Shown here: positions 34,473 to 43,585 of the stretch, piece by piece | Layout: each line of letters starts with the position of its first letter | Numbering within the stretch: position 1 is the stretch's first letter | NCBI RefSeq assembly: GCF_026278345.1 | Contig: NZ_CP111085.1 | Coordinates: 570,001-634,000, forward strand | Direction: 5' to 3' | DNA length: 64,000 nucleotides | Origin: Tellurirhabdus rosea | GTDB lineage: Bacteria > Bacteroidota > Bacteroidia > Cytophagales > Spirosomataceae | Notes under the pieces: generated by a model | Told to the model about the DNA's origin: nothing | The model's database searches: none | Seen by the model: only the letters and a program-made list of their open reading frames with translations | Program-made: the position numbers and the translations under genes

Positions 34473-36257
34473 ATGCATGCAGCCGTACACCGTTTCCATA
34501 TCCCGGTGATGGGATTGGCCTTTACCATCGACACCCCCATCAAAGTGGCCCGCTTCGGCATCAATTCGGTGCTTTCCATCGTGGAAGACCGACTGATTGA
34601 GTCGATGCGGCAATACTATTACCAGCAGATCAATGAGCCGTACGTGCCCATTACCCCCAAAGAAGAAGACTACCGCGCCAAACGCGTTACGGACTACCTG
34701 AATCTGGTCAACCGGACGGTGCAGATGCAGGTGGACAAGCTGAAAAGCGCGGCTTTCGAGGCGGGTTCGGACCTGGTCAAGTACTTCGAGATGCTGCCCG
34801 ACGACAGTTCCCTCAAACAGCTGTACCGCAAGATGCAGGAAGCCGTGGATGCCTACGAACGGGATCAACTGGCGGCTTACCTGAAATTGCAGATTGAGCC
34901 GGGAAGCATCGACGTCAACATCATGACGAAGGTGGACAAGGCCAACCTCGACAAGGCCGGTTCTCCCCTCCCCGACAGCTCAGACGCGGTTGCTTCCCTG
35001 CGGGGGTATGCCAAAAGCGACCTGACCAACTCCTCTCTCATTTTCTCGGCCGGGCTGAATCCCCGCCTGTACAATTACCTCGAAAAATGCCCCGAATTTG
35101 AGGCCAAAGGCTGGGGCGTTTTCGACAAAAAAGTAGTCATCAAGGTCAGCGATTACCGTTCGGCGCTGATTCAGGGGAAGTATCTGGCGAAAAAAGGCAT
35201 CTGGGTGAGTGAGTTCCGCATTGAATCGGGCCTGAACTGCGGAGGCCACGCCTTTGCTACCGACGGCTACCTGATGGGGCCGATTCTGGAAGAATTCAAA
35301 GCGAAGAAAGACGAGCTGACCGAAACGCTGGCGGGGCTGTACAACCAGACGCTGCTGGCCAAGAACAAGCCCGTTTATGACCAGCCGCACCCCATTGCGC
35401 TGACCGTTCAGGGCGGCATCGGCACCCACGAGGAGGCCGCTTTTCTGCACCGGCACTACGGCGTCGTCAGTACGGGCTGGGGAACGCCTTTTCTGCTGGT
35501 TCCCGAAGCTACGACCGTAGACGATCATACGCTGGAAAAACTCCGGAATGCCGACTCCTCGCAGGTGGTGCTGAGCAAAGCTTCCCCGCTGGGTGTGCGG
35601 TTTTATTACCTGAAAGGGACCACCTCGGACGGAGAGCGGCAGACCCGCATCCGGCACCATAAACCGGGCAGCCCGTGTACGGAAAAGCACCTGGTCACGA
35701 ACACGGAGTTTACGAAAGAGCCGATCTGTACGGCTTCCCAGCAGTACCAGAAGCTGAAAATCGAGCAGATCAACGCGCTGGATATGCCCGAAGACGAGCG
35801 GCAGAAGCAGTTGGCGGCCGTCTACGAAAAAGAATGTCTGTGCATCGGCCTCAGCAACGCGGCTCCCAACCTCTACAACGTTCCGTTCCTCAACAAGCTG
35901 AACGCCGTCACGATCTGCCCAAGTCCAAACATTGCCTACTTCTCAAAAGTGGTGTCGCTGAAAGAAATGACCGATCACATCTACGGCCGTACCAACCTGA
36001 TTACCGACCCGAACCGGCCGCATGTGTTCATCAACGAACTCTGGCAATACGTCCGCTACCTGGCCGAGCAACGGGCCGAACTCGACCCGAACGACGCAAA
36101 GCGGGCGAACTACCTGCGGGAGTTTTCCGAAAACCTGCTTTCCGGCATTCAGTACTACGAAAACCTCGTCACAACACACTGGACGGACGCGGCGGAAAAA
36201 GCAACGATGCTTGCTGAACTTAGCGAAGCGGAAAAGGCGATTCAAACGAATAACTGA
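34473..36257 (+). CDS. Conserved hypothetical protein, weakly like nitronate monooxygenase/FabK TIM barrels
   Basis: This 594-residue soluble protein has no signal peptide. The N-terminus (HRFHIPVMGLAFTIDTPIKV) and a later LTVQGGIGTHEEAAFLHRHY followed by VVSTGWGTPFLLVPEA resemble the entry strand and the GGIGT flavin-phosphate loop of nitronate monooxygenase/PfaD-type flavoproteins. A Cys-rich stretch (KECLCIGLSNAAPNLY) lies near 450. The resemblance is by eye and covers only parts of the protein, so the function is open. The ATG at 34473 is used instead of a TTG two codons earlier. The stop codon is the first word of the TGAATGAC hairpin that follows. Confidence 0.7.
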   Translation: MHAAVHRFHIPVMGLAFTIDTPIKVARFGINSVLSIVEDRLIESMRQYYYQQINEPYVPITPKEEDYRAKRVTDYLNLVNRTVQMQVDKLKSAAFEAGSDLVKYFEMLPDDSSLKQLYRKMQEAVDAYERDQLAAYLKLQIEPGSIDVNIMTKVDKANLDKAGSPLPDSSDAVASLRGYAKSDLTNSSLIFSAGLNPRLYNYLEKCPEFEAKGWGVFDKKVVIKVSDYRSALIQGKYLAKKGIWVSEFRIESGLNCGGHAFATDGYLMGPILEEFKAKKDELTETLAGLYNQTLLAKNKPVYDQPHPIALTVQGGIGTHEEAAFLHRHYGVVSTGWGTPFLLVPEATTVDDHTLEKLRNADSSQVVLSKASPLGVRFYYLKGTTSDGERQTRIRHHKPGSPCTEKHLVTNTEFTKEPICTASQQYQKLKIEQINALDMPEDERQKQLAAVYEKECLCIGLSNAAPNLYNVPFLNKLNAVTICPSPNIAYFSKVVSLKEMTDHIYGRTNLITDPNRPHVFINELWQYVRYLAEQRAELDPNDAKRANYLREFSENLLSGIQYYENLVTTHWTDAAEKATMLAELSEAEKAIQTNN

Positions 36258-36366
36258 ATGACTGAGTGATTGAATGACTGAATGACTGATTGGGCTTCGC
36301 AGTTTTGGCATTTGCGAAGCCCAATCAGTCATTCAGTCATTCAGTCATTCAATCACTCAGTCATTC
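36254..36366. repeat. Long hairpin with tandem TGAATGAC arms (intergenic hairpin 6)
   Basis: About five TGAATGAC-type 8-mers on the left pair with six on the right, the inner core being TTGGGCTTCGCA/TGCGAAGCCCAA. The left arm supplies the TGA stop of the 34473 gene, and the right arm (minus strand) supplies the last codons and TGA of trmD. One arm has one unit more than the other, as expected from slippage. Confidence 0.9.
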
Positions 36367-37040
36367 CCCTCCAGCAGGTCCGGCCGCCTGGCTCTGGTCC
36401 GTTCCAGTGCCTGCTCGAAGCGCCATTCGCTGATTTTTGCTTCGTGTCCCGAAAGCAGGATATCGGGGATTTTGTGTCCTTCAAAATCGGCCGGGCGCGT
36501 GTAGACCGGCGGCGAGAGCAGTCCGTCCTGAAACGAGTCCGTCAGGGCCGAGGTTTCGTCGGAAATGACACCCGGAATAAGCCGGATGACGGCGTCGGCC
36601 ACCACGGCCGCGGGCAGTTCGCCGCCCGTCAGAACGAAGTCGCCGATGCTGATTTCTTTGGTGATGAACAGTTCGCGAACACGCTCATCCACGCCTTTGT
36701 AATGCCCGCAGAGAATCAGCAGGTTTTGCGCCATCGACAGGCGGTTGGCGGTCCGCTGCTCGAAGCGTTCGCCGTCGGGCGTCATGTAGATGATTTCGTC
36801 GTAGGGCCGCTCGGCCTGTAGCGCACGGATGCAGCGGGCAATCGGCTCCACCTGCATCACCATACCTGCTCCGCCGCCAAACATGTAATCGTCTACCCGC
36901 CGGTGCTTATCGGTCGTGTAGTCGCGCAGGTCGTGGACGACCACTTCCACCTGCCCGCTCTGCTGCGCCCGCTGCACGATGGAATGCGCAAAGAAGCTTT
37001 CGAGCAGTTTGGGCAGGCAGGTAATGATATCAATCCTCAT
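36357..37040 (-). CDS. trmD: tRNA (guanine-N1)-methyltransferase TrmD
   Basis: This 227-residue protein starts [17 protein letters not shown] and has the trefoil-knot SAM site ([24 protein letters not shown]). TrmD methylates N1 of G37 in tRNAs with a G36 and prevents frameshifting. The Met at 37040 is used; the longer frame to 37130 lies in the acidic tail of rimM. The start overlaps the rimM stop by 11 nt. The last residues (GND-stop) are encoded within the TGAATGAC hairpin. Confidence 0.96.
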   Translation of the reverse strand: MRIDIITCLPKLLESFFAHSIVQRAQQSGQVEVVVHDLRDYTTDKHRRVDDYMFGGGAGMVMQVEPIARCIRALQAERPYDEIIYMTPDGERFEQRTANRLSMAQNLLILCGHYKGVDERVRELFITKEISIGDFVLTGGELPAAVVADAVIRLIPGVISDETSALTDSFQDGLLSPPVYTRPADFEGHKIPDILLSGHEAKISEWRFEQALERTRARRPDLLEGND

Positions 37041-37638
37041 CGGGAAAACGGGTTTCGTCCGACTCGTCCGCGTCCTCTTCGTCGCCGTGGGGCTGGTCGG
37101 GTTTATCGGCGTCTTCGTCCATGTACACATCCAGCAGACCTTCCGGCAGGGCCACGTTCAGCACCTTTTCGGTCCGGTCGACCGTCTTGACGATGCTGCT
37201 GTTGGACGGAATGAGCACTTCGCGGCCCTGATATTCCATCGCGATCAGGTCCTGCACCGCCATCGCGTACACGGCCTTGACCGTACCCAGCTCGCCCGCC
37301 TGTTCGTCGCGCACCCGGAAGCCGATGATTTCGTGAAAATAAAAAGCCGATTCATCGAGCGGGTCCAGATTTTCGAGCGGCAGATACAGGTCGCAGTTGA
37401 CCAGCTTCTGGGCGGCCTCAATTGTTTCCACGTCCTCCAGAGCGACAATCGCCCGGTCGCGGTTAATGGAAATCGACTCGATGAAATACGGCACCAGTTC
37501 GCCCCGCACCTCGATCAGCACCGATTCCAGTTCTTCATATTCGCGCGGCGCATCGACATCCAGGAAAAACACCAGTTCCCCCTGCACGCCATGCGTCTTG
37601 GTTATCTTACCGAGTTGGTAACAGTTGTCTTTTGTCAC
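37030..37638 (-). CDS. rimM: 16S rRNA processing protein RimM
   Basis: This 202-residue protein has an N-terminal RimM beta-barrel ([20 protein letters not shown]) and a PRC-type C-terminal barrel ([26 protein letters not shown]). A strongly acidic tail ([20 protein letters not shown]) follows. It assists maturation of the 30S head and binds S19. I propose the GTG at 37638: the frame continues to 37722 only by translating the hairpin between rpsP and rimM. It overlaps trmD by 11 nt. Confidence 0.93.
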   Translation of the reverse strand: MTKDNCYQLGKITKTHGVQGELVFFLDVDAPREYEELESVLIEVRGELVPYFIESISINRDRAIVALEDVETIEAAQKLVNCDLYLPLENLDPLDESAFYFHEIIGFRVRDEQAGELGTVKAVYAMAVQDLIAMEYQGREVLIPSNSSIVKTVDRTEKVLNVALPEGLLDVYMDEDADKPDQPHGDEEDADESDETRFPDED

Positions 37639-37654
37639 AGCTGTGGTTGAATTT

Positions 37655-37750
37655 TGAATGACTGAATGACTGAATGACTGAATGACTGGGTAGGTTTTCA
37701 GCATTTCACCCAAGGTAGCCAATCAGTCATTCAGTCATTCAATCATTCAG
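37655..37750. repeat. TGAATGAC-type hairpin inside the rpsP-rimM gap (intergenic hairpin 7)
   Basis: Four TGAATGAC words pair with CAGTCATT words, with core TGGGTA/GGTAGCCA less perfect than in hairpin 6. It lies between rpsP and rimM on their transcript, just after the rpsP terminator-like stem, so it could separate expression of the ribosomal protein from the modification genes. Confidence 0.8.
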
Positions 37751-37756
37751 CATTAT

Positions 37757-37806
37757 AAAAAAACTGACGGGATGCCATTCCGAAAACCGGAACAGACCCC
37801 GTCAGC
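37757..37806 (-). terminator. Terminator or attenuator after rpsP
   Basis: On the minus strand CTGACGGGG...CCCGTCAG forms a long stem with an inner CCGG/CCGG-type extension, followed by TTTTTTT. It lies 28 bases after the rpsP stop and within the rpsP-rimM-trmD order, so readthrough would set the ratio of S16 to RimM/TrmD. Confidence 0.75.
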
Positions 37807-37833
37807 GATTTTGTACGGACGAGCCGGAATATT

Positions 37834-38367
37834 TTATTCAGCGGCCGTTTCGCCTTCAGCAGCCGGTGCCTCTTCAGCGGCGGCTTCTGTTGCCGGAGCT
37901 TCTTCCGGGACAGCGTTTTTCTTCGCGATGGCTTCAGCACGGGCAGCACTTACTTTCTGCTCAGCTTCCAGGCGAGCCTGCTTGTCAGAGGCAGCCTTCT
38001 GGGCTTTCGTATCAGCAACACCGGTTTTGCGGTTTTCTTTTTCCTGCTTCCACGCGTCGAATTTGGCGTCTGCCTGCTCCTGCGAGATAGCTCCTTTGAG
38101 AACACCTACCTGCAGGTGTTTTTTCAGCATGACACCTTCGTGCGACAGGATCGAACGGGTCGTGTCCGTGGGCTGGGCACCTTTCAGCAGCCAGTCAACG
38201 GCACGGTCAGCCTTCAGGACTACCGTTGCGGGGTCAGTGTTCGGGTTGTACGAACCCACTTTTTCAATAAAGCGACCATCCCGTGGTGCTCTGGCATCGG
38301 CTATAACGATGTCGTACATAGCCAGTTTTTTGCGTCCGCGACGCGATAAACGGATTTTAACTGCCAT
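37834..38367 (-). CDS. rpsP: 30S ribosomal protein S16 with Ala/Glu-rich C-terminal extension
   Basis: This 177-residue protein's first 85 residues are a standard S16 ([20 protein letters not shown], then [14 protein letters not shown]). The remaining half is a charged, alanine-rich tail ([20 protein letters not shown]) usual for S16 of Bacteroidota. It is part of the small ribosomal subunit. A near-consensus promoter lies upstream (38436-38466) and a strong stem-loop follows. Confidence 0.97.
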   Translation of the reverse strand: MAVKIRLSRRGRKKLAMYDIVIADARAPRDGRFIEKVGSYNPNTDPATVVLKADRAVDWLLKGAQPTDTTRSILSHEGVMLKKHLQVGVLKGAISQEQADAKFDAWKQEKENRKTGVADTKAQKAASDKQARLEAEQKVSAARAEAIAKKNAVPEEAPATEAAAEEAPAAEGETAAE

Positions 38368-38435
38368 TGTGTTAGTTACATTTCATGAAGGATCACGTCC
38401 TTCGGGTGGACCGCCGTAGCGGATAAACACGGGTG

Positions 38436-38466
38436 CAAAGGTACGGCTTTATTTTCTTTTCTCAGA
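38436..38466 (-). promoter_or_regulatory. Promoter of rpsP-rimM-trmD
   Basis: On the minus strand TCTG is followed by exactly 19 bases and then TACCTTTG, nearly perfect for the Bacteroidota form TTTG-N19-TAnnTTTG. It predicts a leader of about 60 bases before the rpsP ATG. Confidence 0.7.
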
Positions 38467-38476
38467 AAATAGGGCC

Positions 38477-38557
38477 AAAAAAGTCGTCAGTCCCCGGCCT
38501 TCGGTTCTTCGGCCGCAGGAAAATTCGGCGAAGGGACTGAAGACCGGGGACTGACGA
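38477..38557 (-). terminator. Terminator hairpin after the OmpA-like gene
   Basis: A perfect 14-bp outer stem (TCGTCAGTCCCCGG with CCGGGGACTGACGA) has partial inner pairing and is followed on the minus strand by TTTTTT. It is a GC-rich relative of the long intergenic hairpins and here clearly placed as a terminator. Confidence 0.75.
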
Positions 38558-38574
38558 AGAATGAGCGAGTTGGC

Positions 38575-40089
38575 TTATCTCGGCTCGGCCGGGTCCGTCC
38601 GGAAGCCCGACTGGTAGCGCGGCGAACGCAGCATGTTCTGCGGAACGATCCGAATTTCCACGCGGCGGTTGCGCTGCAGGTTATCCCCCGACGTATTGGG
38701 AGCTACCGGGCGGTATTCGCCGTAATATTCTACCAGCACGCGGCTGGCGTCGGTCAGACCGGCGCGGGTCAGGAAGCGCTTGGCCGCTTCGACCCGGCGC
38801 TTCGACAACTGGACGTTGTAACCGTACGAAGCGCGGTAGTCGGCGTGACCAACGAGGATGATACCGCAGTTCGTTTTCACGTTCAGCAGTTCAATCACTT
38901 TCCGCAGCGTTTCCTGCGAAGCCGGGCGGATGGTCGCCTTGTCGGTATCAAATTCGATATTGCTGAACAGCGCCTCGCATTCCGGCGTCAGTTTCGAACG
39001 CAGCAGCGAGCTGATGATGCTGTCGAGGTTCATGGCGACACCGGCTCCGGAAACGACGCTGCCCGCCGGGGTAGACGGTTCCTTGTCGAACAGGTCGGCC
39101 ACGCCGTCGTTGTCCGTATCGGTGTACAGACGCGGATCGACCGGCTTCGGCATGTTGGCCTTGGCAATCGAGTCGGCATCGTTCATCGTCGGGTTGTAGG
39201 GCGGCTTGATGAGGTCTTTCGGGTCGGTCCAGCGGAGGTGGTACCGGCCTTTGGTAAAGTCGTAGTTGCCGTCTTTGCCCACCCGCACCGCGTTGCGGCC
39301 GAGTTTATACGTCAGCGCCAGCCCCAGCGACGCGTATTTGTCCAGTTTGGAATCGCCGCGCCGGAACAGGAAAACGTTGGCCGGGTTGCTGTTGTAGTTG
39401 GGGTCCGTCGAGCCAACGGTCATGTCCAGCTTTTCGGTATTGACGTTGTTGAGGGTAAAGTCGAGTCCGAGGTCGAGGCGGGGCGTCAGTTCGTAGTGCA
39501 GCGCCGTTCCGAGCGGCACCACGATTTCGCGGGTAAAGCGGGAACCGTCGCCTTCCCAGCGGCCGGCTGTCAGGGAGCTGTAGTCAAACCGGTTGTTGCT
39601 GAAGCGGATGAGGTTGCCCGTCGTCAGGTCGTAGACCCGCGTATCGAACCACATCTGGCCGATTCCGGTGTATACGTCCCATTTCCAGCGCTTGAGCTTC
39701 CGCGTGCCAAACAGGAGTGACTTCAGGTTCATTTGGGCGGTCAGGGAGCCCTGAAAGAAGTCGGAGCGGAAATTCGCGTTATAAATCTGGCGTTTCCCGT
39801 CGCGCAGCTGGCCGGTCGAGAGGTTGACCGAGGCGCCGAACAGGTGGGTCAGTTGTTTGTTAACCGAAAGTCCAATGGCGGCAGTCTGTTTTCCGCCCGG
39901 CCCCAGTTCCGGCACGGCCCGGTAGACGCCCTGGCTCAGGTCGCCCACAAATCGGGTCAGCATGGGGGTTACGGTCACAGACCAGGTGTTCATCTTGTAC
40001 TCTCCTTCATACGACCGGTTCTGGGCGTGTCCCGGGGCCAGCGTAAGTGCGGAGAGCGACAGGGATGCAAGAAGGGAAATTTTCTTCAT
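38575..40089 (-). CDS. OmpA-family outer-membrane protein
   Basis: This 504-residue protein has a signal peptide (MKKISLLASLSLSALTLAPG, cleaved near GHAQN), an N-terminal beta-barrel region (about 30-290) and a short Asp-rich thrombospondin-type-3-like stretch (DTDNDGVADLFDKEP). The C-terminal OmpA peptidoglycan-binding domain is at about 380-490 (SNIEFDTDKATIRP, LVGHADYRASYGYN, LSKRRVEAAKRFL, NRRVEIRI). It anchors the outer membrane to the cell wall. It is monocistronic, with its own terminator. Confidence 0.92.
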   Translation of the reverse strand: MKKISLLASLSLSALTLAPGHAQNRSYEGEYKMNTWSVTVTPMLTRFVGDLSQGVYRAVPELGPGGKQTAAIGLSVNKQLTHLFGASVNLSTGQLRDGKRQIYNANFRSDFFQGSLTAQMNLKSLLFGTRKLKRWKWDVYTGIGQMWFDTRVYDLTTGNLIRFSNNRFDYSSLTAGRWEGDGSRFTREIVVPLGTALHYELTPRLDLGLDFTLNNVNTEKLDMTVGSTDPNYNSNPANVFLFRRGDSKLDKYASLGLALTYKLGRNAVRVGKDGNYDFTKGRYHLRWTDPKDLIKPPYNPTMNDADSIAKANMPKPVDPRLYTDTDNDGVADLFDKEPSTPAGSVVSGAGVAMNLDSIISSLLRSKLTPECEALFSNIEFDTDKATIRPASQETLRKVIELLNVKTNCGIILVGHADYRASYGYNVQLSKRRVEAAKRFLTRAGLTDASRVLVEYYGEYRPVAPNTSGDNLQRNRRVEIRIVPQNMLRSPRYQSGFRTDPAEPR

Positions 40090-40235
40090 GGAAAACTCAG
40101 GTTTAATTCAACAGCCTAAAACAAATAACCGTGTGTGGCCCGGTTACGGAGGCCTTTTTGTTTGAACCAATAGCTTACAGTACTGGTGTGGTACAATAAC
40201 TAGTAAACTACAATTTTGAATGAATAACTTATTTT

Positions 40236-40773
40236 GCGCTCAGGCAGCCTTCGGCGGGACAAATTTATAAGCCGGATTCTGTCGGCCCGGTTTCCCGGAC
40301 CGGCCTATCATTTATCTCGACCAGCCGTCACCGACTGGCTCCATCGACCTACCCGCACCGGCATCACCCAGACCGAAGTCTGCGCTACAAGGACGAGCAG
40401 CCCCCGTCCGGTGCCTATTTGGTCTTTCAGCCCATAAGGTTTACCCTGCCCCGTCTGTCACCAGCCGGGCGGTGGGCTCTTACCCCACCTTTTCACCCTT
40501 ACTGAATCAGTCGAAAGTTGTAAGTCGGTAAGTCGCAAGTAGCGCGGCTTCAACTCCGGCATTGCCACTTACGACCGCAGCGGCGGACCGCTTACGACTT
40601 ACAGACTTGCGACTTTTCCAGCGGTATCTTCTCTGTGGCACTGGCTGTCGTTTGTTCGTCGCCAAACAAACGCCTTCCCGTTAGGAAGTATGGTGCTCTA
40701 TGCTGTCCGGACTTTCCTCCTCCCGTTCGGGAAGCGATAAGCCAACTTACCCCACGTCCGGCTGCCTCAGCGC
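40236..40773 (-). ncRNA. rnpB: RNase P RNA (class A) with enlarged P12
   Basis: On the minus strand the universally conserved blocks occur in order: GAGGAAAGTCCGGAC (CR I region), AGAGCACC, AAGGGTGAAAAGGTG with GGTAAGAGCCCACC (CR II/III), GGTAAACC, ACCAAATAGG and finally GACAGAATCCGGCTTAT (CR V, pairing in P4). The ends pair as P1 (CTGAGGCAGCC with GGCTGCCTGAG). It is the catalytic RNA that removes tRNA 5' leaders. It is about 540 nt, longer than usual, because the arm between AGATACCGC and TAAGGGTGAAA contains an extra hairpin of TAAGTCG words. Confidence 0.95.
40508..40619. repeat. TAAGTCG-type hairpin within the RNase P RNA gene (intergenic hairpin family)
   Basis: Words GTAAGTCGGTAAGTCGCAAG and the opposing CTTACGACTTACAGACTTGC pair with a few mismatches over about 27 bases. 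The same word family forms the hairpin at 45681. Its position corresponds to the tip of helix P12, a site tolerant of length change in RNase P RNAs. Confidence 0.85.
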
Positions 40774-40887
40774 ATGTGACGCAAATCTATGAATACTTGT
40801 CTTCTTTAAAAATTTGCCTTCCAAAAAGTGCCAAATTTTAAAACTTTGCTATTTCCTGACCCCATCCCGTCGCTTTGCCTCGGGTCA

Positions 40888-42330
40888 TCAGAGCCCGTTG
40901 ACCTCCACGTTCACCTTCCCACCGGCGTTGACCACGGCCAGCAGCGACTGGGCCGTCAGGTACACCTGCTCGGGCGTTACATGGTCGATTTTTCCGTTGA
41001 GTATAACCCCCTTCACGATTGGATTGTTCGTCAGTCGGGCCTGAAGCGCTTTGGTGGCCTCGTCGAGCTGGTCGCCAACGGGAATCGTCAGCTGTTTTTC
41101 CATCATGCGGGCAAAACTTCCCTGAAGCAGCCAGCTGGCCGTCCGGTACAGGACGTTGCGGGTGTCGAGGTCGTAGGTCAGGTCGCGGAGGGAGATGGTC
41201 CGCGTCTGCGGGTCGTAATACGGCACCCCGCGGAGGTAGATGTCGCCCTTGATGCTGCCCGTCAGCCCGGCTTTAATGATGAGGTTGTTGTTGTTCGGAT
41301 ACAGATCAATGTCCGTAATGGTAATCTGGTAAGCCCCGTCCCGGAAGTCGTAGGATTTGCCCACAAACTGCTCGGAGGCCAGCCGGGTGGCTTCGGTATA
41401 CGGCACCTCACTCAGCAGCTGGATGCGGAAATCGTTGGGAACGGTGGTCGCCAGCGAAAGGTCGGGCAGGCTGGTGGCGGGCTTTACGTCGGGCTTCGGC
41501 CCCGTTTGGGTGAGTGTGTACCCTTCCAGCCCGATTGTGGAGTAGATCGTCCGGTTGCGCACCTCAAACGGTTTCATCAGGATGCGCCTCGGGACCACCA
41601 GCAGCCACGTCCGGTATTTCTCCGAAAGCAGGTAAGGCTGGCGCACCACGTTCCAGGCGTTCAGCACCGGCGTTTTCAGGTCAATTTTATCCCGAACCTG
41701 CTCGTCGAGTTTCCGGGTGATCGTCCCCAGGTTCTTGTCAATCTGCCGGGCCACCAGGCTCGTGACCGGAATTTCAAAGCCCGCGATTTTCAGCTTCGGC
41801 TTGTTGATCCAATTGTACCCTTCGGCGGTGGTGGTGGTGCTCACCCGCCAGTCGGTGCCGAGGGCAAAACGGGTCACAAAGTTCAGATCGAGGGCAAACT
41901 CCGTCTCCTGGTACTGCATGAAGCCCAGCACCTTCACCCCGGCCTTCGCCCAGATGCGCAGGGGCACCCGGAAGTGAAACAGACTGTCCGGCCCGTTCTC
42001 GTTCGGAACCGAAAGCAGGATGGGTTCCCGCTTCCAGACTTTGGTCATGAACTGGTCGTTGTCGTTATCCGTCAGGCTGTTATCCTCGTAAATCAACCCG
42101 TTGACCTGCTGGTTTATCTGCCGTTCGAGGTCGGCCAGGCCGATGGACACCGGTACGTGGACCGTGGACAAAAATTTTTCGCTTTGTATATCCATTTTCG
42201 TTACGGTAGTAACTTCTTTCGGGGCCTTCGGGTTGGTCGTCGAGGCAGTTTTTGAGGTACAGGCGGTGAGTAAAAAAAGGCCGTATTGCAGCGTCAGGCG
42301 GAAGAAAGTAACGCTGAACCGGGAAAGCAT
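40888..42330 (-). CDS. DUF4403 family lipoprotein
   Basis: This 480-residue protein has a start at Met 42330 giving an SPII signal peptide (LTLQYGLFLLTAC, then Ser/Thr linker). The mature protein (VHVPVSIGLADLERQINQQV, VPLRIWAKAGVKVLGFMQYQ, VPRRILMKPFEVRN) matches DUF4403, a lipid-binding-like tubular fold family in Bacteroidota. Function is unknown but an envelope role is likely. The frame extends back to 42567 inside the Smr gene and is not used. It lies about 50 bases after the Smr gene on the same strand. Confidence 0.82.
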   Translation of the reverse strand: MLSRFSVTFFRLTLQYGLFLLTACTSKTASTTNPKAPKEVTTVTKMDIQSEKFLSTVHVPVSIGLADLERQINQQVNGLIYEDNSLTDNDNDQFMTKVWKREPILLSVPNENGPDSLFHFRVPLRIWAKAGVKVLGFMQYQETEFALDLNFVTRFALGTDWRVSTTTTAEGYNWINKPKLKIAGFEIPVTSLVARQIDKNLGTITRKLDEQVRDKIDLKTPVLNAWNVVRQPYLLSEKYRTWLLVVPRRILMKPFEVRNRTIYSTIGLEGYTLTQTGPKPDVKPATSLPDLSLATTVPNDFRIQLLSEVPYTEATRLASEQFVGKSYDFRDGAYQITITDIDLYPNNNNLIIKAGLTGSIKGDIYLRGVPYYDPQTRTISLRDLTYDLDTRNVLYRTASWLLQGSFARMMEKQLTIPVGDQLDEATKALQARLTNNPIVKGVILNGKIDHVTPEQVYLTAQSLLAVVNAGGKVNVEVNGL

Positions 42331-42379
42331 CGCGCCGCTGGCTTCTCCCAAACGCTGCTTTACGGGCCGAATCCGCACT

Positions 42380-43339
42380 TTACTTAAGTTTAACTTTCGT
42401 GGCTCCATAACCAAACCGCTCTTTCTGAGCATCCTGAAAAAAGGCAACGTTCGGGTGGCGGCCCAGGCGCTTGTGCAGTTCGTTGCGCAGCACGCCGTTG
42501 CCCACGCCGTGAATAAACGTGATCTCGTCCATGCCGCTGGCGATGGCGCTTTCCAGCGACGTTTCAAATGCCTTCAACTGGATTTCCAGCAGTTCGGCGG
42601 TTGGCCGCTTGCCGGGTCCCTGCGGCAGGAGTTTTTCGATGTGGAGGTCCACCACGGCCGACGGGCGCTCAACGACCACGGGCTTTTCGGGCTCGGCTTT
42701 GGGCTCCAGCATCTGCTGGCGAAGCTCGTCGGCCTGCACGGGGCGGTCGTTCTCTTCGTCCAGCTGGAATAAATGTCCGTTCTGGTTGAGCACCGGCACC
42801 AGCTTTTTGTGCTTGTAAAAAGACTGCGCCCGGGGTTTGAGCCGTTTCAGCAGCGGCGCGCGAAGGCTTGCCTGCCCCGACCGGAACCAGACCGCCTGCA
42901 CGACGAACGTGGGCCACTGCTCAAACTTTTCGTTCATGTAAAGCTGGTTCAGCTTCAGGTGCGTCCGGGGTTTCAGAATACCGCTTTGCAGGCCCGTAAA
43001 CCGGGTGCCCTGCTCCTCGCCGACCGTAAAAGGCAGTTCCCAGTCGGTATTGTTGACCAGATGCACGGCCATATCCCGGTCGTTCTGCGGCATAAAAGCC
43101 AGATAAAAACCCTTGTTGGCAACGATATCGGGCCGCGACGACGGCTTCGGGGGTTCGAGGGTTGATCCGCTGCTGAACCGCGCGGCTTCCAGCGGGGAAA
43201 CCACTACCAGCTCCGACCGCATCACCGGAATCCGGAAGCCGTCCTCAATTTCCATCTCGACCTGGTTGCCCGGCAGAAACCGAGTAATAACGCCTTCTTC
43301 CCGGCCACGCAGCATGCGTACTTTATCTCCAATATTCAT
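42380..43339 (-). CDS. DUF2027 / Smr domain protein
   Basis: This 319-residue protein has an N-terminal DUF2027 region with a small beta-barrel (MNIGDKVRMLRGREEGVITR) and a C-terminal Smr domain (about 235-318: VVDLHIEKLL, EITFIHGVGNGVLRNELHKR). The DLH and HGxGxGxLR motifs are the nuclease/RNA-binding signature of Smr proteins related to MutS2. A nucleic-acid-processing role is likely. It probably heads a two-gene unit with the DUF4403 lipoprotein. Confidence 0.88.
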   Translation of the reverse strand: MNIGDKVRMLRGREEGVITRFLPGNQVEMEIEDGFRIPVMRSELVVVSPLEAARFSSGSTLEPPKPSSRPDIVANKGFYLAFMPQNDRDMAVHLVNNTDWELPFTVGEEQGTRFTGLQSGILKPRTHLKLNQLYMNEKFEQWPTFVVQAVWFRSGQASLRAPLLKRLKPRAQSFYKHKKLVPVLNQNGHLFQLDEENDRPVQADELRQQMLEPKAEPEKPVVVERPSAVVDLHIEKLLPQGPGKRPTAELLEIQLKAFETSLESAIASGMDEITFIHGVGNGVLRNELHKRLGRHPNVAFFQDAQKERFGYGATKVKLK

Positions 43340-43527
43340 GATGTAAACTTATAAGCAATCCATTAATAAACGAAAAGAAGCCGTTCCGGTTACAGGCGGA
43401 TCGGTCAGAAAACCTTTCCGGCCCGCCCCTACGGCTCGGTTTTTCCGCCCGACCACGCGAAGCTTGTGAAGTACAACGGCCGGAAAAGCGCGAAGGAGTT
43501 GCCGTTATCAGGCCCAAAAGACCACGG

Positions 43528-43569
43528 CCCTCCGCTCCGGAACCCATCAGGAGTTTCCGGAGCGGAGGG
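43528..43569 (-). terminator. Hairpin after the VWA-domain gene
   Basis: A perfect 15-bp stem CCCTCCGCTCCGGAA/TTCCGGAGCGGAGGG has a 12-base loop. On the minus strand a TCTTTT tract follows after about 10 bases. It lies 17 bases after the VWA gene stop. Nothing else is seen in the gap 43340-43585. Confidence 0.6.
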
Positions 43570-43585
43570 ACCGGCCGGGGTGTTG

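Noticed and set aside
37639-37722. Upstream extension of rimM to 37722
   Set aside because: The extra codons would translate the TGAATGAC hairpin (QSFSHSVIQ-type residues) and place 28 residues before the conserved RimM start.
40257-40790. tRNA or riboswitch in the structured gap before the OmpA-like gene
   Set aside because: The conserved blocks and end pairing identify RNase P RNA on the minus strand.
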